The notes under the pieces: generated by a model | What the model saw: only the letters and a program-made list of their open reading frames with translations | Databases searched by the model: none | Told to the model about the DNA's origin: nothing | Made by a program: the position numbers and the translations under genes | Assembly: GCA_036637375.1 (NCBI GenBank) | Contig: JAVWMQ010000004.1 | Coordinates: forward strand, 1-64,000 | DNA from: JAVWMQ01 sp036637375 | GTDB taxonomy: Bacteria > Bacillota > Clostridia > Peptostreptococcales > Anaerovoracaceae | Direction of reading: 5' to 3' | Length of the DNA stretch: 64,000 bases | Part shown: positions 27,513 through 34,739 of the stretch, piece by piece | Position numbering within the stretch: position 1 is the stretch's first letter | Layout: each line of letters begins with the position of its first letter

Positions 27513-27647
27513 CTATTTAAGTTTTGTGAAATCGATTTCAAAAGCTTTGATATCGTCGATACAGTCTTCACAAATGTATTTGTCATAAAACTGTACTGAA
27601 TGCAACGAATATGTTTCACAAAGATTGCATTGGTTATTCTTACTCAT
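27513..27647 (-). CDS. Small zinc-finger protein resembling Gin (CsfB), anti-sigma-G
   Basis: A 44-residue reading frame starting MSKNNQCNLCETYS, preceded on the minus strand by AAAGGAG with 6-base spacing, a strong ribosome site. Two CxxC pairs (CNLC and CEDC) lie exactly 15 residues apart, and the second is preceded by FYDKYI. This is the pattern of the Gin/CsfB family (C-x2-C-x15-C-x2-C with a TKFIC-like stretch as I recall it from Bacillus), whose founding member inhibits sigma-G in sporulating cells; some relatives occur in non-sporulating Firmicutes. The protein is shorter than Bacillus Gin after the second pair. It has its own promoter and terminator. A generic zinc-ribbon protein is the alternative. 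Confidence 0.7.
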   Translation of the reverse strand: MSKNNQCNLCETYSLHSVQFYDKYICEDCIDDIKAFEIDFTKLK

Positions 27648-27682
27648 TTCGCGCTCCTTTCTATTAAATTCGAAATATAACT

Positions 27683-27711
27683 TTTATAGATAATAGTGTT
27701 TTGTGTGATAA
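27683..27711 (-). promoter_or_regulatory. Promoter of the Gin-like gene
   Basis: Read on the minus strand: TTATCA (27711 to 27706), a 17-base spacer, then TATAAA (27688 to 27683), about 35 bases before the start codon. The -35 lies inside the palindrome at 27705-27720. Confidence 0.5.
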
Positions 27712-27749
27712 GATTATCACGTTTTGTGAGATAAGGCAAGGGGTTTTGT
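27698..27749 (+). repeat. Three phased GTTTTGT repeats
   Basis: GTTTTGT occurs at 27698, 27721 and 27743, that is at 23- and 22-base steps, about two helical turns. The first two copies extend to GTTTTGTGTGATAAG and GTTTTGTGAGATAAG (14 of 15 identical). Such spacing places all copies on one face of the helix, as for a repressor or activator binding cooperatively between the two divergent genes. Confidence 0.6.
27705..27720. promoter_or_regulatory. Palindromic operator candidate GTGATAAGATTATCAC
   Basis: Perfect 7-bp half sites (GTGATAA and TTATCAC) flank a GA centre. It covers the -35 of the minus-strand promoter, so a bound protein would block the Gin-like gene. Confidence 0.6.
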
Positions 27750-27764
27750 AAAAATATTACAAAA
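27744..27764. promoter_or_regulatory. Inverted repeat TTTTGTAA-N5-TTACAAAA
   Basis: Perfect 8-bp arms at 27744-27751 and 27757-27764, 65 bases before the hydrolase start. It overlaps the third GTTTTGT repeat. It could be an operator for the hydrolase gene. The arms resemble the TTGT...ACAA ends of Rex-type sites but the spacing differs, so I name no regulator. Confidence 0.5.
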
Positions 27765-27829
27765 AGGGAAAAAAAGGTGATTTGGTAATGAAACACCCCC
27801 ATTTTACGGGAAAAAGGAGGTATAAATTA

Positions 27830-28675
27830 ATGAAAGAGTTGGTATTAAACAATTATAAAGACGGTCCACTTGTTGCATATGAGTGGGACATTCACGATCC
27901 AAAGCATATGGTTGTACTAATTCATGGTATTGGAGAATACGCAGCTAGATATAATCGAGTAGCTTCAGAATTCAATAAAAATGGAATAGCAGTATTTAGT
28001 ATGGATTTAAAAGGCCATGGGATAAGTTATGGTAAACGTGGACATTGTGCACCAAGAACGGAAGTGTTTAGAGATATTGATTTATTAATAGAATATGCCA
28101 AGGATAAACATCCAGATGCTCCTATAGTTTTATATGGACATAGTATGGGAGGAAATATTAGTTTAAATTACAGATATAACGGTAAACTTAATAGCCTTAT
28201 GGAGGGCTATATTATATCCGCTCCGTGGGTAACCTTAGTTAGACCAGTTCCGTCATATCAGTACAAAAGCATTAAAGTTTTATCAAAAATATTCCCGCAA
28301 AAAACGATTTCATCTAAGATCGATGAAAAGGATTTAGGTAATTTAAAAAATGTAAAAGGATATAACAAAGACCCATTAGTTCACGAAAAAATTTCGTTTT
28401 TGTGTGCTCTTGAAGGTTTTGAAATTGCAAAAAAAATGGCGAATAATACCATTACTAAGACTGGTGAGGGCAGCAAAAAACCCATGCTGTTAATGCATGG
28501 GGATGCTGATGTTGTTTGCAGTGTTGTGGGTAGTAGGCAAATCAAAGAAAACGAAGGTGATATTTGCACTTATGTTGAATGGGAAGGCCTAAGCCATGAA
28601 ATTCACAATGGTGGCAAAATCAGTGAAGGTAATGAAGTTATTGCTAAAGCTATTGAATGGATTCAGGCGCTTTAG
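27830..28675 (+). CDS. Alpha/beta hydrolase, monoacylglycerol lipase-like
   Basis: Serine hydrolase of the lysophospholipase/monoacylglycerol lipase group (Hydrolase_4). I choose the ATG at 27830, 9 bases after AAGGAGG, giving 281 residues; an upstream in-frame start lacks a ribosome site. The oxyanion block VVLIHGIGEYAARY, nucleophile elbow GHSMGG (Ser105), Asp227 in HGDAD and His256 in GLSHE form the expected triad. No signal peptide, so cytoplasmic. The last 26 bases overlap the convergent rqcH gene. Confidence 0.88.
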   Translation: MKELVLNNYKDGPLVAYEWDIHDPKHMVVLIHGIGEYAARYNRVASEFNKNGIAVFSMDLKGHGISYGKRGHCAPRTEVFRDIDLLIEYAKDKHPDAPIVLYGHSMGGNISLNYRYNGKLNSLMEGYIISAPWVTLVRPVPSYQYKSIKVLSKIFPQKTISSKIDEKDLGNLKNVKGYNKDPLVHEKISFLCALEGFEIAKKMANNTITKTGEGSKKPMLLMHGDADVVCSVVGSRQIKENEGDICTYVEWEGLSHEIHNGGKISEGNEVIAKAIEWIQAL

Positions 28676-30323
28676 GTGTAACATAAACAGTTTTATTATC
28701 AGTAAATATAACCATTCCAGGCTTTGCACCGGAAGGTTTTTTGACAAAACGTACTTGTGTATAATCTACAGGTACGTTTTCTGATTCTTTACCCTTACTG
28801 TGAAAAGCAGCAATAGCAGCAGCTTCAAAAATTGCAACATCACTAGGTTCTTTACCCTGTGTAAATAGGATTGTGTGGGAACCTGGTATGTCTTTTGTGT
28901 GAAACCAAATGTCGGTTCTATTTGCTGTTTTAAATGTTAATATATCGTTATCCTTGTTGTTTCGGCCAACTAAAATTGTAAAGCCATCAGAACTTTCGTA
29001 TTTATATGGTTCTGGCTTTATTTTTTTTGTATTTCTATTTATTTGTTTACGTCTTCTAATGATTCCACATTCAATAAGCTCATCTTTGATTTTATCAATG
29101 TCCTCTGTTTTTTCTGCAGACTCAATGAAGCTAATTACAGATTCAAGGTACTGCACCTCGCTATCAGTTTCTTCTAACTGAATGTTTTTTTCAACAATTG
29201 CGGTTTTAGCTTTATTGTATTTTTTGTAATATGCCTGAGCATTTTTTGCAGGCGTTAATCTAGTATTTAGACTAATAGTAACCTGACTGTTGTCATAATA
29301 ATTTAGAACAGTTGTTTTGCTATCACTGGACTTTACCTGGTGAAGATTAGCAGTCAAAAGTTCGCCAAAAAGCCTGTATTTATCAGCATTTTCGGCTTTT
29401 TGTATATCTTCTAAAAGTCTTTGCTTTTTGAGATATAGTTTCTTTAAAAGATTTAAAACTGTGCGATGTAGATCAGATGATTTTTGTTTAACTCTGTTTG
29501 AACTTTCTTTGTGAGCATAATAGTAAGAAATAGTCTCACTTACAGTATTGAATTTTTTACATGTAAGTTCCCTATAAGAATCTATTTCCAGCACATGAAA
29601 GTCAAGAGGTGTGTTATCTTGATCAAAATAAACGCAAGGAGTTAAATCCATATCTCTCAATTGCATCTTAAATGAATTAAGCTTTGCAAGTCTATCTTCG
29701 CTTTCAAAGATTTCTCGAGCAATTAAAGGTGATATGCCTTGTATATTTTCAAGAATATCTTTTGGGCTAGTTGATTCCAAAAGAGTATTCCCACTATAAG
29801 TATCAAAGGCTTCCTTGTTTTGTGAAGGTGGATATTCATAAGTAAGACCAGGCAAAATTTGACGAGCCCTGTTTACATCAATTGAAACTCTTTTGATACA
29901 ATCTAGTATTTTGAGAGTAGATGTTTCAATAAGTATTATATTACTGTGCTTGCCCATTATTTCTATAATTAGTTTTTTGTTTGTATTAAATCCAAGTTCA
30001 TCTCGAGTTTCAAAGTCTATTTCTATTATTCGTTCAAAGTCCTTTTGTGTAACAGCGACAATTCGTCCATTTTGTAAGTGCTTACGCAAAAGCATGCAAA
30101 AACTACTTGGACTTGCTGGGTTTTGGTAGTTATCCTCAGTTAAATAAATTCCAGCATGATTAGTTGATACAGAAGCATATACTTTGAGCTTTCCATTTTT
30201 TGTGTGAACAAAAAATACAAGTTCATCTTTTTCTGGTTGATAAACTTTTTCTATTTTACCTAATAGTAAATGGGAGTTTAATTCATTCACTATAGCTCTA
30301 CAAGTTATTCCGTCGAATGCCAT
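28650..30323 (-). CDS. rqcH: Ribosome quality control protein RqcH (NFACT family)
   Basis: Binds stalled 50S-peptidyl-tRNA complexes and recruits tRNA(Ala) to add C-terminal alanine tails that mark the peptide for degradation; often annotated as fibronectin-binding protein. The 557-residue protein has the NFACT-N start (MAFDGITCRAIVNEL) with FCMLLRKHL, a coiled middle and the C-terminal NFACT-R (DUF814) domain (VGRNNKDNDILTFK, DIWFHTKDIPGSH). At the position of the catalytic Asp97-Arg98 pair known from Bacillus the protein reads Glu97-Arg98. It shares a promoter region with yicC. Confidence 0.93.
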   Translation of the reverse strand: MAFDGITCRAIVNELNSHLLLGKIEKVYQPEKDELVFFVHTKNGKLKVYASVSTNHAGIYLTEDNYQNPASPSSFCMLLRKHLQNGRIVAVTQKDFERIIEIDFETRDELGFNTNKKLIIEIMGKHSNIILIETSTLKILDCIKRVSIDVNRARQILPGLTYEYPPSQNKEAFDTYSGNTLLESTSPKDILENIQGISPLIAREIFESEDRLAKLNSFKMQLRDMDLTPCVYFDQDNTPLDFHVLEIDSYRELTCKKFNTVSETISYYYAHKESSNRVKQKSSDLHRTVLNLLKKLYLKKQRLLEDIQKAENADKYRLFGELLTANLHQVKSSDSKTTVLNYYDNSQVTISLNTRLTPAKNAQAYYKKYNKAKTAIVEKNIQLEETDSEVQYLESVISFIESAEKTEDIDKIKDELIECGIIRRRKQINRNTKKIKPEPYKYESSDGFTILVGRNNKDNDILTFKTANRTDIWFHTKDIPGSHTILFTQGKEPSDVAIFEAAAIAAFHSKGKESENVPVDYTQVRFVKKPSGAKPGMVIFTDNKTVYVTPKAPESIQ

Positions 30324-30349
30324 AAAGTATTCCTTTCCTTTCTTATATG

Positions 30350-30358
30350 TGATATAAT
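30350..30358 (+). promoter_or_regulatory. Extended -10 promoter of yicC
   Basis: TGATATAAT, 42 bases before the yicC start, in the divergent region with rqcH. No clear -35. Confidence 0.5.
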
Positions 30359-30399
30359 ATATATATTATCATAAATCGAAGTAAAAAGGAGAAAATTGT

Positions 30400-31284
30400 A
30401 TGATAAAAAGTATGACAGGATTTGGTAAAGGTGAATTTACCGATTCAAAAAGAAACATCACAGTTGAAATGAAATCTGTAAATCACAGATATGTTGATAT
30501 TCATGTAAAGATGCCAAGACGATATGCTTTTGCCGAAGAACAGATTAAATCATTAATTAAGGAAACGGTCAAAAGAGGCAAGGTTGAGATATCAGTTATG
30601 GTTGAAAATTTAACAGAAGAAGATGTAAAAGTTAGATTAAATCATATGGTGGCAAAGCAATATTTAGAAAACCTAACAGAGTTAAAGGAATTGTTTTCGC
30701 TTAAGGACGAGGTTACTCTTCAATATTTGGCAAGCTTACCAGATGTAATGAAGTCAGTGCCAGACGTTGAAAGTGAAGAAGAAATCCGAGAAACAATTGC
30801 TGCAGCTGTTTCAATGGCAATTAAGAACTTCGATAATATGAGAATAACTGAAGGTGAGAAACTAGGTGAAGACCTATTGATGCGAGGCGATTTAATTAGA
30901 GACTATGTAAAGAAAATCGAGCTTAAAGCACCACTTGTTGGAGAAATATACGCAAAGAAACTAAAGGATAGAATTAGTGATCTTTTGGCAAACAATGTTG
31001 AAATTCCAGAGGACAGAATTTTGATGGAAGCTGCTATTTTTGCAGATAAGGCAAATGTGACAGAAGAACTGGTAAGACTTGATAGTCACATTATTCAGCT
31101 AAATAATATAATCAAAAAAGGAACTAAATCAGAAGGCAAGAAACTTGATTTTTTAGTTCAAGAAATGAATCGAGAAACTAATACAATAGGGTCAAAAGCT
31201 AATGATCTTGAAGTGACAGAAACTGTTTTAGAGATAAAAAGCGAAGTTGAAAAAATAAGGGAACAAGTTCAAAATATTGAGTAA
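30400..31284 (+). CDS. yicC: YicC/YloC family endoribonuclease
   Basis: Cytoplasmic RNase of the YicC/YloC family, shown in E. coli to act in small-RNA decay. The 294 residues carry the N-terminal block IKSMTGFGKGEF...SVNHRYVDI and the C-terminal DUF1732 region ending KSEGKKLDFLVQEMNRE and TNTIGSKAND. AAAGGAG precedes the ATG. In many Clostridia remA (DUF370) follows; here gmk comes next with its own promoter. Confidence 0.93.
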   Translation: MIKSMTGFGKGEFTDSKRNITVEMKSVNHRYVDIHVKMPRRYAFAEEQIKSLIKETVKRGKVEISVMVENLTEEDVKVRLNHMVAKQYLENLTELKELFSLKDEVTLQYLASLPDVMKSVPDVESEEEIRETIAAAVSMAIKNFDNMRITEGEKLGEDLLMRGDLIRDYVKKIELKAPLVGEIYAKKLKDRISDLLANNVEIPEDRILMEAAIFADKANVTEELVRLDSHIIQLNNIIKKGTKSEGKKLDFLVQEMNRETNTIGSKANDLEVTETVLEIKSEVEKIREQVQNIE

Positions 31285-31289
31285 AAATA

Positions 31290-31318
31290 TTGAAATCATT
31301 ACAAAACAATGATATAAT
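31290..31318 (+). promoter_or_regulatory. Promoter of gmk-rpoZ
   Basis: TTGAAA at 31290-31295, 17-base spacer and TATAAT at 31313-31318 with the TG extension (TGATATAAT). It lies between yicC and gmk, 35 bases before the chosen gmk start. Confidence 0.75.
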
Positions 31319-31352
31319 CAAATGTCATAAAAAGAATTCAAAAGGAGTAATG

Positions 31353-31964
31353 ATGAATAAAGGACGCTTATTGATTATTTCCGGACCATCGGGTGCGGGT
31401 AAAGGTACAATTTGTAAGGAACTGTTTAAAGAAAAAGACGATGTTGTTTTTTCAGTTTCCATGACTACTAGGAAACCAAGACCTGGTGAGATAGATGGCA
31501 AAAATTATTATTTTGTTTCAAAAGAAGAATTTGAATCTAAGATTGACGCAGATGGATTTTTGGAATATGCCAGTGTATTTGAAAACTACTATGGGACACC
31601 AAAGGATTTGGTATTAGAAGAACTTAACAAAGGTAATGATGTTTTACTTGAAATAGACATTCAAGGAGCAATGCAAATTAAAAACGTATACAAAGAGGGT
31701 GTTTTTATTTTTATAATGCCCCCATCAATGAAGGTTTTAGAAGAACGAATTACTGGTAGAGGAACAGAAACAAAAGATAGTTTGAAGCTTCGTTTAGGTA
31801 AGGCGTTAAAAGAAATTGCATATATCGACAAATATGATTATGCAGTTATTAATGACAAATTAGAGGATGCTGTAGCTAGAGTTAAAGCAATCATCGAAGC
31901 AGAACATTCAAAAGTCAGAGAAGATATTTATAAGTTAATTGAGAAATACAAGGAGGAAGAGTAA
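31353..31964 (+). CDS. gmk: Guanylate kinase
   Basis: Phosphorylates GMP to GDP. P-loop GPSGAGKGT at residues 11-19, then the GMP-binding block (TTRKPRPGEIDGKNYYFVSKEEF) in outline, and DVLLEIDIQGA. I choose the ATG at 31353, 5 bases after AAAGGAG, for 203 residues; the frame stays open upstream but that part contains the promoter. It overlaps the rpoZ start by one base. Confidence 0.96.
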   Translation: MNKGRLLIISGPSGAGKGTICKELFKEKDDVVFSVSMTTRKPRPGEIDGKNYYFVSKEEFESKIDADGFLEYASVFENYYGTPKDLVLEELNKGNDVLLEIDIQGAMQIKNVYKEGVFIFIMPPSMKVLEERITGRGTETKDSLKLRLGKALKEIAYIDKYDYAVINDKLEDAVARVKAIIEAEHSKVREDIYKLIEKYKEEE

Positions 31965-32161
31965 TGTTATACCCATCCGTAAATGAGATTAGAAAAAAAG
32001 CTGATAGTAGATATACTTTAGTAGTTCTTGCTGCAAAGCGTGCGAGAGATATTATTGATGGTAAACCTATGCTTGTTGAAGATGGTAACCCAGAAAAACC
32101 TGTTTCTGTGGCTGCTGTTGAAATTGCAAAAGACTATATCACGTACAGAAGAGAAGAATAA
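31964..32161 (+). CDS. rpoZ: RNA polymerase omega subunit
   Basis: Small RNA polymerase subunit that aids assembly of the beta' subunit. 65 residues with the family pattern YTLVVLAAKRARDI and PVSVAAVEIAKD. The start overlaps the gmk stop (TAATG). coaBC and priA, which usually follow, are not here; a terminator ends the operon. Confidence 0.95.
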   Translation: MLYPSVNEIRKKADSRYTLVVLAAKRARDIIDGKPMLVEDGNPEKPVSVAAVEIAKDYITYRREE

Positions 32162-32171
32162 AGCTAATTTT

Positions 32172-32209
32172 AGCGCCGAGTTTATATTTATATGGACCAG
32201 GCGCTTTTT
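32172..32209 (+). terminator. Intrinsic terminator after rpoZ
   Basis: AGCGCC (32172-32177) pairs with GGCGCT (32200-32205) across a 22-base loop, followed by TTTT. Confidence 0.7.
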
Positions 32210-32289
32210 AATTAATATATATTATTTGAAAACGCATATAAATTTATAAAAGTTAACACCGGTAGAGAGGTAATACACGAGGGGAAATT

Positions 32290-32634
32290 ATGCTAGAAAA
32301 ATATATTATTGTAAAGAACAACAAGGAAGTTTCTAAAGTTGCGCTTAATAGCGTTGATTATTTTTTTAAGGATGAGGGGCGATGGAGAATACTTGTAAAT
32401 GGTGAAACCTGTGACGTTAAAGCGGATTTTGATCAATTCAGAGAATATTTGGGTGAGGAGTTTTATTTTTGTAATAGAACAAGATGTTTAAATTTAAATA
32501 GGATTAACAAATGTGGAAACTGTGAAATAGTTTTTGATAATGGGAATATCCTAACTATTGGTAAAAATACTTGTTATGAAACGCAAAAGAAATTTACTGA
32601 TTTTATTATGAATAAAATAATAGAAAAGCGTTGA
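32290..32634 (+). CDS. Stand-alone LytTR DNA-binding protein, cysteine-rich
   Basis: A 114-residue protein that is essentially one LytTR domain: the FYFCNRTRCLNLNRI segment matches the RCHRSYLVNL-N core of the family and the end IVFDNGNILTIGKNTCYE matches the final strands. There is no receiver domain and no membrane helix. Six cysteines occur (41, 61, 66, 75, 78, 95), including CNRTRC and CGNC, which is unusual for LytTR and suggests metal or redox control, an inference. AGGGG lies 8 bases before the ATG. Between the rpoZ terminator and the rpsB promoter, it is a single-gene unit. Confidence 0.8.
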   Translation: MLEKYIIVKNNKEVSKVALNSVDYFFKDEGRWRILVNGETCDVKADFDQFREYLGEEFYFCNRTRCLNLNRINKCGNCEIVFDNGNILTIGKNTCYETQKKFTDFIMNKIIEKR

Positions 32635-32640
32635 AAACTA

Positions 32641-32669
32641 TTGCAATTGAACTTGGAATGGTGTATTAT
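32641..32669 (+). promoter_or_regulatory. Promoter of rpsB-tsf
   Basis: TTGCAA at 32641-32646, a 17-base spacer and TATTAT at 32664-32669, starting a leader of about 110 bases before rpsB. Confidence 0.6.
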
Positions 32670-32718
32670 ATTACAGGTGTTGTTCATAAGGGAACGCACA
32701 AGTAATCACGCTGAACGA

Positions 32719-32752
32719 CTTAAAAGGTGGTGCCTTATTGGCTCCTTTTAAG
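32719..32752 (+). promoter_or_regulatory. Structured rpsB leader hairpin
   Basis: CTTAAAAGG (32719-32727) pairs perfectly with CCTTTTAAG (32744-32752); inside, GCC (732-734 of that thousand) pairs with GGC across a TTATT loop, leaving a TGGT/T internal loop. It lies 38 bases before the rpsB start, where a site for autoregulation by S2 would be expected. No T run follows it. Confidence 0.55.
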
Positions 32753-32789
32753 GGAAGTATCAGTGGAAGGAAATAACCAGGAGGAAAAT

Positions 32790-33527
32790 ATGTCAGTAAT
32801 TTCAATGAAACAGCTTTTAGAAGCAGGTGTTCACTTTGGACATCAGACAAGAAGATGGAACCCAAAAATGGCTCCATACATTTTTACAGAAAGAAATGGT
32901 ATTTACATCATCGACTTACAGAAAACTGTAAGAAAGATTGATGAAGCTTACTCTTTCATGAAGGAAGTTGGCGAAAGCGGCAAACCAGTATTATTCGTAG
33001 GAACAAAGAAACAGGCTCAGGCTGCTATCAAAGATGAAGCTGCTAGATGCGGAATGTACTACGTTAACCAGAGATGGTTAGGCGGAATGCTAACTAACTA
33101 CAAGACAATTTCTGCTAGAATTAAGAGACTTAATGATATTAAGAGAATGTCTGAAGATGGAACTTTTGCTAAATTAGGTAAGAGAGAAGTTCTAACACTT
33201 GAAAGAGAATATGAAAGATTAGAAAAATTCTTAGGCGGTATCAAAGACATGAAAGGTATGCCAGGAGCAATCTTCGTTGTTGACCCTAAGAAAGAAAGAA
33301 TTGCAGTTAAAGAAGCTAGAATTCTAGGAATTCCAGTTGTTGGTATCGTAGATACAAACTGTGACCCTGATGATGTTGATTACATTATTCCTGCTAATGA
33401 TGATGCTATTAGAGCAGTTAAATTAATTGCTGGTGGCATGGCTGACGCTATCATCGAAGGCAGACAGGGAGAAAGTTTCGATGAAGGAGAAGCTACTTCA
33501 GAAGTAGCAGAAAGCGAGGCAGAATAA
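32790..33527 (+). CDS. rpsB: Ribosomal protein uS2
   Basis: Small-subunit protein. Start MSVISMKQLLEAGVHFGHQ follows CAGGAGG at 8 bases; an upstream in-frame extension runs through the leader hairpin and is not real. 245 residues with FVGTKKQAQ, NQRWLGGMLTN and GIVDTNCDPD motifs and an acidic C-terminus. Codon use (GAA, AGA, CTA-rich) is that of a highly expressed gene. Its stop overlaps the tsf start. Confidence 0.97.
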   Translation: MSVISMKQLLEAGVHFGHQTRRWNPKMAPYIFTERNGIYIIDLQKTVRKIDEAYSFMKEVGESGKPVLFVGTKKQAQAAIKDEAARCGMYYVNQRWLGGMLTNYKTISARIKRLNDIKRMSEDGTFAKLGKREVLTLEREYERLEKFLGGIKDMKGMPGAIFVVDPKKERIAVKEARILGIPVVGIVDTNCDPDDVDYIIPANDDAIRAVKLIAGGMADAIIEGRQGESFDEGEATSEVAESEAE

Positions 33528-34450
33528 TGGCAGTAACAGCACAGATGGTAAAAGAACTTAGAGAAATCACAGGCGCAGGCATGATGGATTGCAAAAAAGT
33601 TCTTGTTGAAACAGATGGCGATATTGAAAAAGGTATTGAGCTACTAAGAGAAAAAGGACTTGCTAAAGCAGCTAAAAAAGCTGGAAGAGTTGCAGCACAG
33701 GGTCTTGTAAGACTTGCATTCTCAGCAGATGGCAAAAAAGCAGCTATTATCGAAGTAAACTCAGAAACAGACTTCGTTGCAAAGAATGATGATTTCATTA
33801 ACTTTGTTGAAGGGCTAGCAAACTTAGCATTAGAATCAGATGTAGCAGACCTAGAAGCATTCATGGCTCTTTCATTTGGTGAAGGTACAGTTCAGGATAG
33901 CTTAAACAACAAGATTGCAACAATCGGTGAAAACATGAACATCAGAAGATTTGAAAAGTTCGAAGAGCCAGGAGTTGTTTATGGCGGTTATGTTCACGGA
34001 AACGGAACAATCGGTGTAATCGTTGGAATTAAAACAGATGCTACTGTTGAAGAAATTCAGGTTGTAGGTAAAGACGTTGCAATGCAGGTTGCTTCAATGA
34101 ACCCACAGTTCTTAGATGAATCTTCAGTAGATCCAGCATACATTGCACACGAAAGAGAAATCCTAACTCAGCAGGTTCTAAACGAAGGTAAAAAGCCAGA
34201 AATGGTTGACAGAATCGTTGATGGAAAAATCAAAAAAGAAATCAAAGAAGTTTGCCTAGTTGAACAGAAATTTGTTAAGAATGGCGATGTAACAGTTAAG
34301 CAGTATGTTGCTGAAGCTGGTGCAGCTATTGGCAAAGATATGGAAGTTGCTTCAATGCTTCGTTATGAAGTAGGCGAAGGAATCGAAAAAGTTGAAGAAG
34401 ACTTTGCAGCAGAAGTAGCAGCACAGCAGGCAGCTGCAGCAGCTAAATAA
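33527..34450 (+). CDS. tsf: Translation elongation factor Ts
   Basis: Nucleotide exchange factor for EF-Tu. The 307-residue protein has the UBA-like N-terminus (VKELREITGAGMMDCKKVL), the EVNSETDFVAKN core motif and the C-terminal QKFVKNG...V block, ending in an alanine-rich tail. It overlaps rpsB by one base (TAATG). A strong terminator follows, so pyrH and frr are not part of this transcript as they are in many bacteria. Confidence 0.97.
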   Translation: MAVTAQMVKELREITGAGMMDCKKVLVETDGDIEKGIELLREKGLAKAAKKAGRVAAQGLVRLAFSADGKKAAIIEVNSETDFVAKNDDFINFVEGLANLALESDVADLEAFMALSFGEGTVQDSLNNKIATIGENMNIRRFEKFEEPGVVYGGYVHGNGTIGVIVGIKTDATVEEIQVVGKDVAMQVASMNPQFLDESSVDPAYIAHEREILTQQVLNEGKKPEMVDRIVDGKIKKEIKEVCLVEQKFVKNGDVTVKQYVAEAGAAIGKDMEVASMLRYEVGEGIEKVEEDFAAEVAAQQAAAAAK

Positions 34451-34491
34451 GCAAAGAATATTCTAAACAACACAATTAAATTAGAAATAAA

Positions 34492-34525
34492 ATGAACACA
34501 GAATTTCTGTGTTCATTTTTTTTTT
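34492..34525 (+). terminator. Strong terminator after tsf
   Basis: Perfect 12-bp arms ATGAACACAGAA and TTCTGTGTTCAT around one base, followed by nine or more T residues. Confidence 0.92.
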
Positions 34526-34649
34526 ATGCCTAAAATTCGTATAAATAAATCTTTATACAATCTTAATACATTACATATATATGTTAATGCACAATTAATA
34601 CCCAAAGTGGTAATCTTGGTATATCAGTTATTAAGTAAGGAGGACAGAC

Positions 34650-34739
34650 ATGGGAATATTGATACCAATTATTGGCGGAGTAATGGTTTCGTTACTAGTG
34701 TATTATGTAGTGATTTTATTAAGAGGAGATAAGCAATGA
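34650..34739 (+). CDS. kdpF: KdpF, small membrane subunit of the Kdp K+ pump
   Basis: A 29-residue single-helix peptide (start MGILIPIIGGVMVSLLVYY) that stabilises the KdpABC complex. It is preceded by AAGGAGG with 7-base spacing and its TGA overlaps the kdpA ATG (ATGA). The GDKQ end after a hydrophobic helix is like other KdpF peptides. Too short for most gene finders. Confidence 0.88.
   Translation: MGILIPIIGGVMVSLLVYYVVILLRGDKQ

Larger units (their letters stand above)
27407..27829. other. Region without a long gene: contents
   Basis: This 423-base stretch between the flavin reductase and hydrolase genes holds, in order, a bidirectional hairpin, a 44-codon zinc-finger gene on the minus strand (27513-27647), its probable promoter, a palindrome, three phased GTTTTGT repeats, a second inverted repeat, and the ribosome site of the hydrolase gene. 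Nothing else is evident. Confidence 0.8.

Noticed and set aside
28909..29181. Plus-strand frame of 90 codons within rqcH
   Set aside because: It lies wholly opposite a well-supported gene and has no ribosome site or family match.
34526..34649. c-di-AMP (ydaO-type) riboswitch ahead of kdp
   Set aside because: The gap is too short and none of the conserved aptamer stretches is present.
34526..34732. A 68-codon plus-strand frame upstream of kdpA
   Set aside because: It starts right in the tsf terminator's T run without a ribosome site and overlaps kdpF in another frame; kdpF has the ribosome site and the ATGA overlap.
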